In this document: positions 6,661 to 7,583 of the stretch, one piece after another | How positions within the stretch are numbered: the first letter of the stretch is position 1 | Layout of the letters: every line of letters starts with the position of its first letter | Source: Hyphomicrobiales bacterium | GTDB lineage: Bacteria; Pseudomonadota; Alphaproteobacteria; Rhizobiales; Xanthobacteraceae | Assembly (NCBI GenBank): GCA_003133345.1 | Contig: PKXB01000204.1 | Coordinates: forward strand, 36,878-44,460 | DNA: 7,583 nt | Reading direction: 5' to 3' | Position numbers and translations under genes: made by a program | The notes under the pieces: model-generated | Told to the model about the DNA's origin: nothing | Seen by the model: the letters and a program-made list of their open reading frames with translations, nothing else | Databases searched by the model: none

Positions 6661-7452
6661 ATGCCAGACGCTGGCCCGGGTCGCTTGATCGGCGAGCTTA
6701 CCTTCTTGGAAATTTCAAAGTTTCTCAGCGAGAGATCGATACTTTGTCTGCCGATCGGCTCGATTGAGCAGCATGGCCCCCACCTGCCACTCAACACCGA
6801 TGTCGTATTGGCTGAGGGTTTTACTCGCCGCATTATTTCCCGCTGGGGCGAAGCTCTTGATCTTTGGCAGCTTCCAACGATGTCGATAAGCCTCGCCCGC
6901 GAGCATGAATGGGCGCCCGGCACGATGACGCTATCGATCCAAGGAATGACGACCTTCATGCGCGACCTGGGGAGCGAGATTGCTCGCGCGCTGCCGGCGC
7001 ACAATCTGGTTGTCATCAATGGCCACGGCGGCAACAAGGGAATTCTGGAAGCTCTGGCGCAAGATTTGCGCGCTGACTTTGACCTCAATGTCTGTATCCT
7101 GCATCCTGCCGCATTGGCGGAGGTCAACGCGAATGTGGCGATTCCGGAGATACATGGGGGGAAAAATGAAACGTCAATGATGTTGGCAATTGCGCCCCAA
7201 CTAGTTCGCCGGGATCTCATCGCTCAGCTAAAAAATCCCCCCGATGGAGAGGCCATTCGCAAGACGATCCTCCAAAAGGGGGTAACGTGGCCCTGGACGA
7301 CAGACGATAAGCGGCTCGCCGATATGGGAGTGATCGGAGATGCCCATGCGGCGTCGGCGGAGTTCGGACAACGTATCGTCGATCATGTCGTCGAGACGGC
7401 CGGCGGCGTTCTCAAGCAGCTCTTGGACAACCAGCGCTTTTCGCGCGGCTAG
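6661..7452 (+). CDS. Creatininase-family amidohydrolase
   Basis: This is a 263-residue metal-dependent cyclic amide or formamide hydrolase of the creatininase fold. Family members include creatininase, archaeal ArfB (formylaminopyrimidine deformylase) and MftE. The metal-site motifs are visible: PIGSIEQHGPHLPLNTD (31-47) with E36, H38 and D47; INGHGGNKG (119-127) with H122; and EIHGGKNETSMM (163-174) with E170. The usual HAGExETS reads HGGKNETS, with the second Glu kept, so the site looks functional. There is no signal peptide, so it should be cytosolic. ATG 6661 has AAGGA (6646-6650) 10 bases upstream. It lies 73 bp after ribA on the same strand, with no clear terminator between, so co-transcription is possible. 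If it belongs to the pathway, an ArfB-like role on a GTP-derived pyrimidine is the attractive idea, but the family is diverse and the gap is larger than elsewhere in the locus. Confidence 0.88.
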   Translation: MPDAGPGRLIGELTFLEISKFLSERSILCLPIGSIEQHGPHLPLNTDVVLAEGFTRRIISRWGEALDLWQLPTMSISLAREHEWAPGTMTLSIQGMTTFMRDLGSEIARALPAHNLVVINGHGGNKGILEALAQDLRADFDLNVCILHPAALAEVNANVAIPEIHGGKNETSMMLAIAPQLVRRDLIAQLKNPPDGEAIRKTILQKGVTWPWTTDDKRLADMGVIGDAHAASAEFGQRIVDHVVETAGGVLKQLLDNQRFSRG

Positions 7453-7583
7453 GTGTGCAGGGGGTGCGCTAAACTCGCCGGAAAAGCTTCTGTTGGTTTG
7501 CAATTGAGCCGTTAAGCTATTGATCCATCTGCGGCCGGAAAACGTCGGTTTGTAAAAAACTCTAGGGTCTGTACCCAGATAAA
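7453..7583. other. Non-coding tail of the window with imperfect repeats
   Basis: No gene is supported in these 131 bases. Two imperfect direct repeats are visible: GCCGGAAAA followed by a short variable part and GGTTTG-AA, at 7477-7503 and 7534-7555. At the very edge, CTA is followed by GGGT-ctgt-ACCC (7565-7576), a small palindrome. No rho-independent terminator with a convincing stem and T-run was found for the creatininase gene. Confidence 0.4.

Noticed and set aside
7565..7576. Rho-independent terminator at the right edge
   Set aside because: The stem is only 4 bp; on the minus strand a T-run follows only after five intervening bases, so it is too weak to call.

Overview
This window looks like part of a chromosome from a GC-rich alphaproteobacterium, probably of the Hyphomicrobiales/Rhizobiales type. 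That placement rests on the GC-rich codon use, the OpgH-type glucan glucosyltransferase and a two-domain RibA paralogue. It is an impression from family resemblance, not a computed placement.

Layout. Positions 1-1142 (minus) hold the N-terminal 380 residues of an OpgH/MdoH-type membrane glucosyltransferase, cut by the left edge. An 84-bp divergent gap separates it from a tight four-gene plus-strand operon: a zinc-less medium-chain dehydrogenase (1227-2198), a divergent 6-pyruvoyl-tetrahydropterin synthase/QueD-family protein (2208-2609), a GT4 glycosyltransferase (2603-3655) and a SAM-dependent methyltransferase (3652-4461). These genes are 9 bp apart or overlap by 4-7 bp. A minus-strand RibD-type reductase domain protein (4422-5276) meets the operon tail to tail with a 40-bp overlap. 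It is divergent from a GTP cyclohydrolase II (ribA, 5427-6587) that carries an apparently degenerate DHBP-synthase-like N-terminal half. A creatininase-family amidohydrolase (6661-7452) follows, and then 131 bp of non-coding sequence runs to the right edge.

Working together. The central genes do not look like a riboflavin operon: there is no ribH, no riboflavin synthase, no deaminase domain and no FMN riboswitch. The set of GTP cyclohydrolase II, stand-alone RibD_C reductase, altered PTPS-fold protein, dehydrogenase, glycosyltransferase and methyltransferase reads like a pathway that opens the purine ring of GTP, reduces or rearranges the product, then glycosylates and methylates it. The product could be a pteridine- or pyrimidine-derived metabolite or cofactor. 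The creatininase-family neighbour is of interest because archaeal flavin/F420 biosynthesis uses a creatininase-family deformylase (ArfB) together with a RibD_C-type reductase (ArfC). The product of the locus cannot be read from the sequence; the pathway is an inference from co-location and family chemistry.
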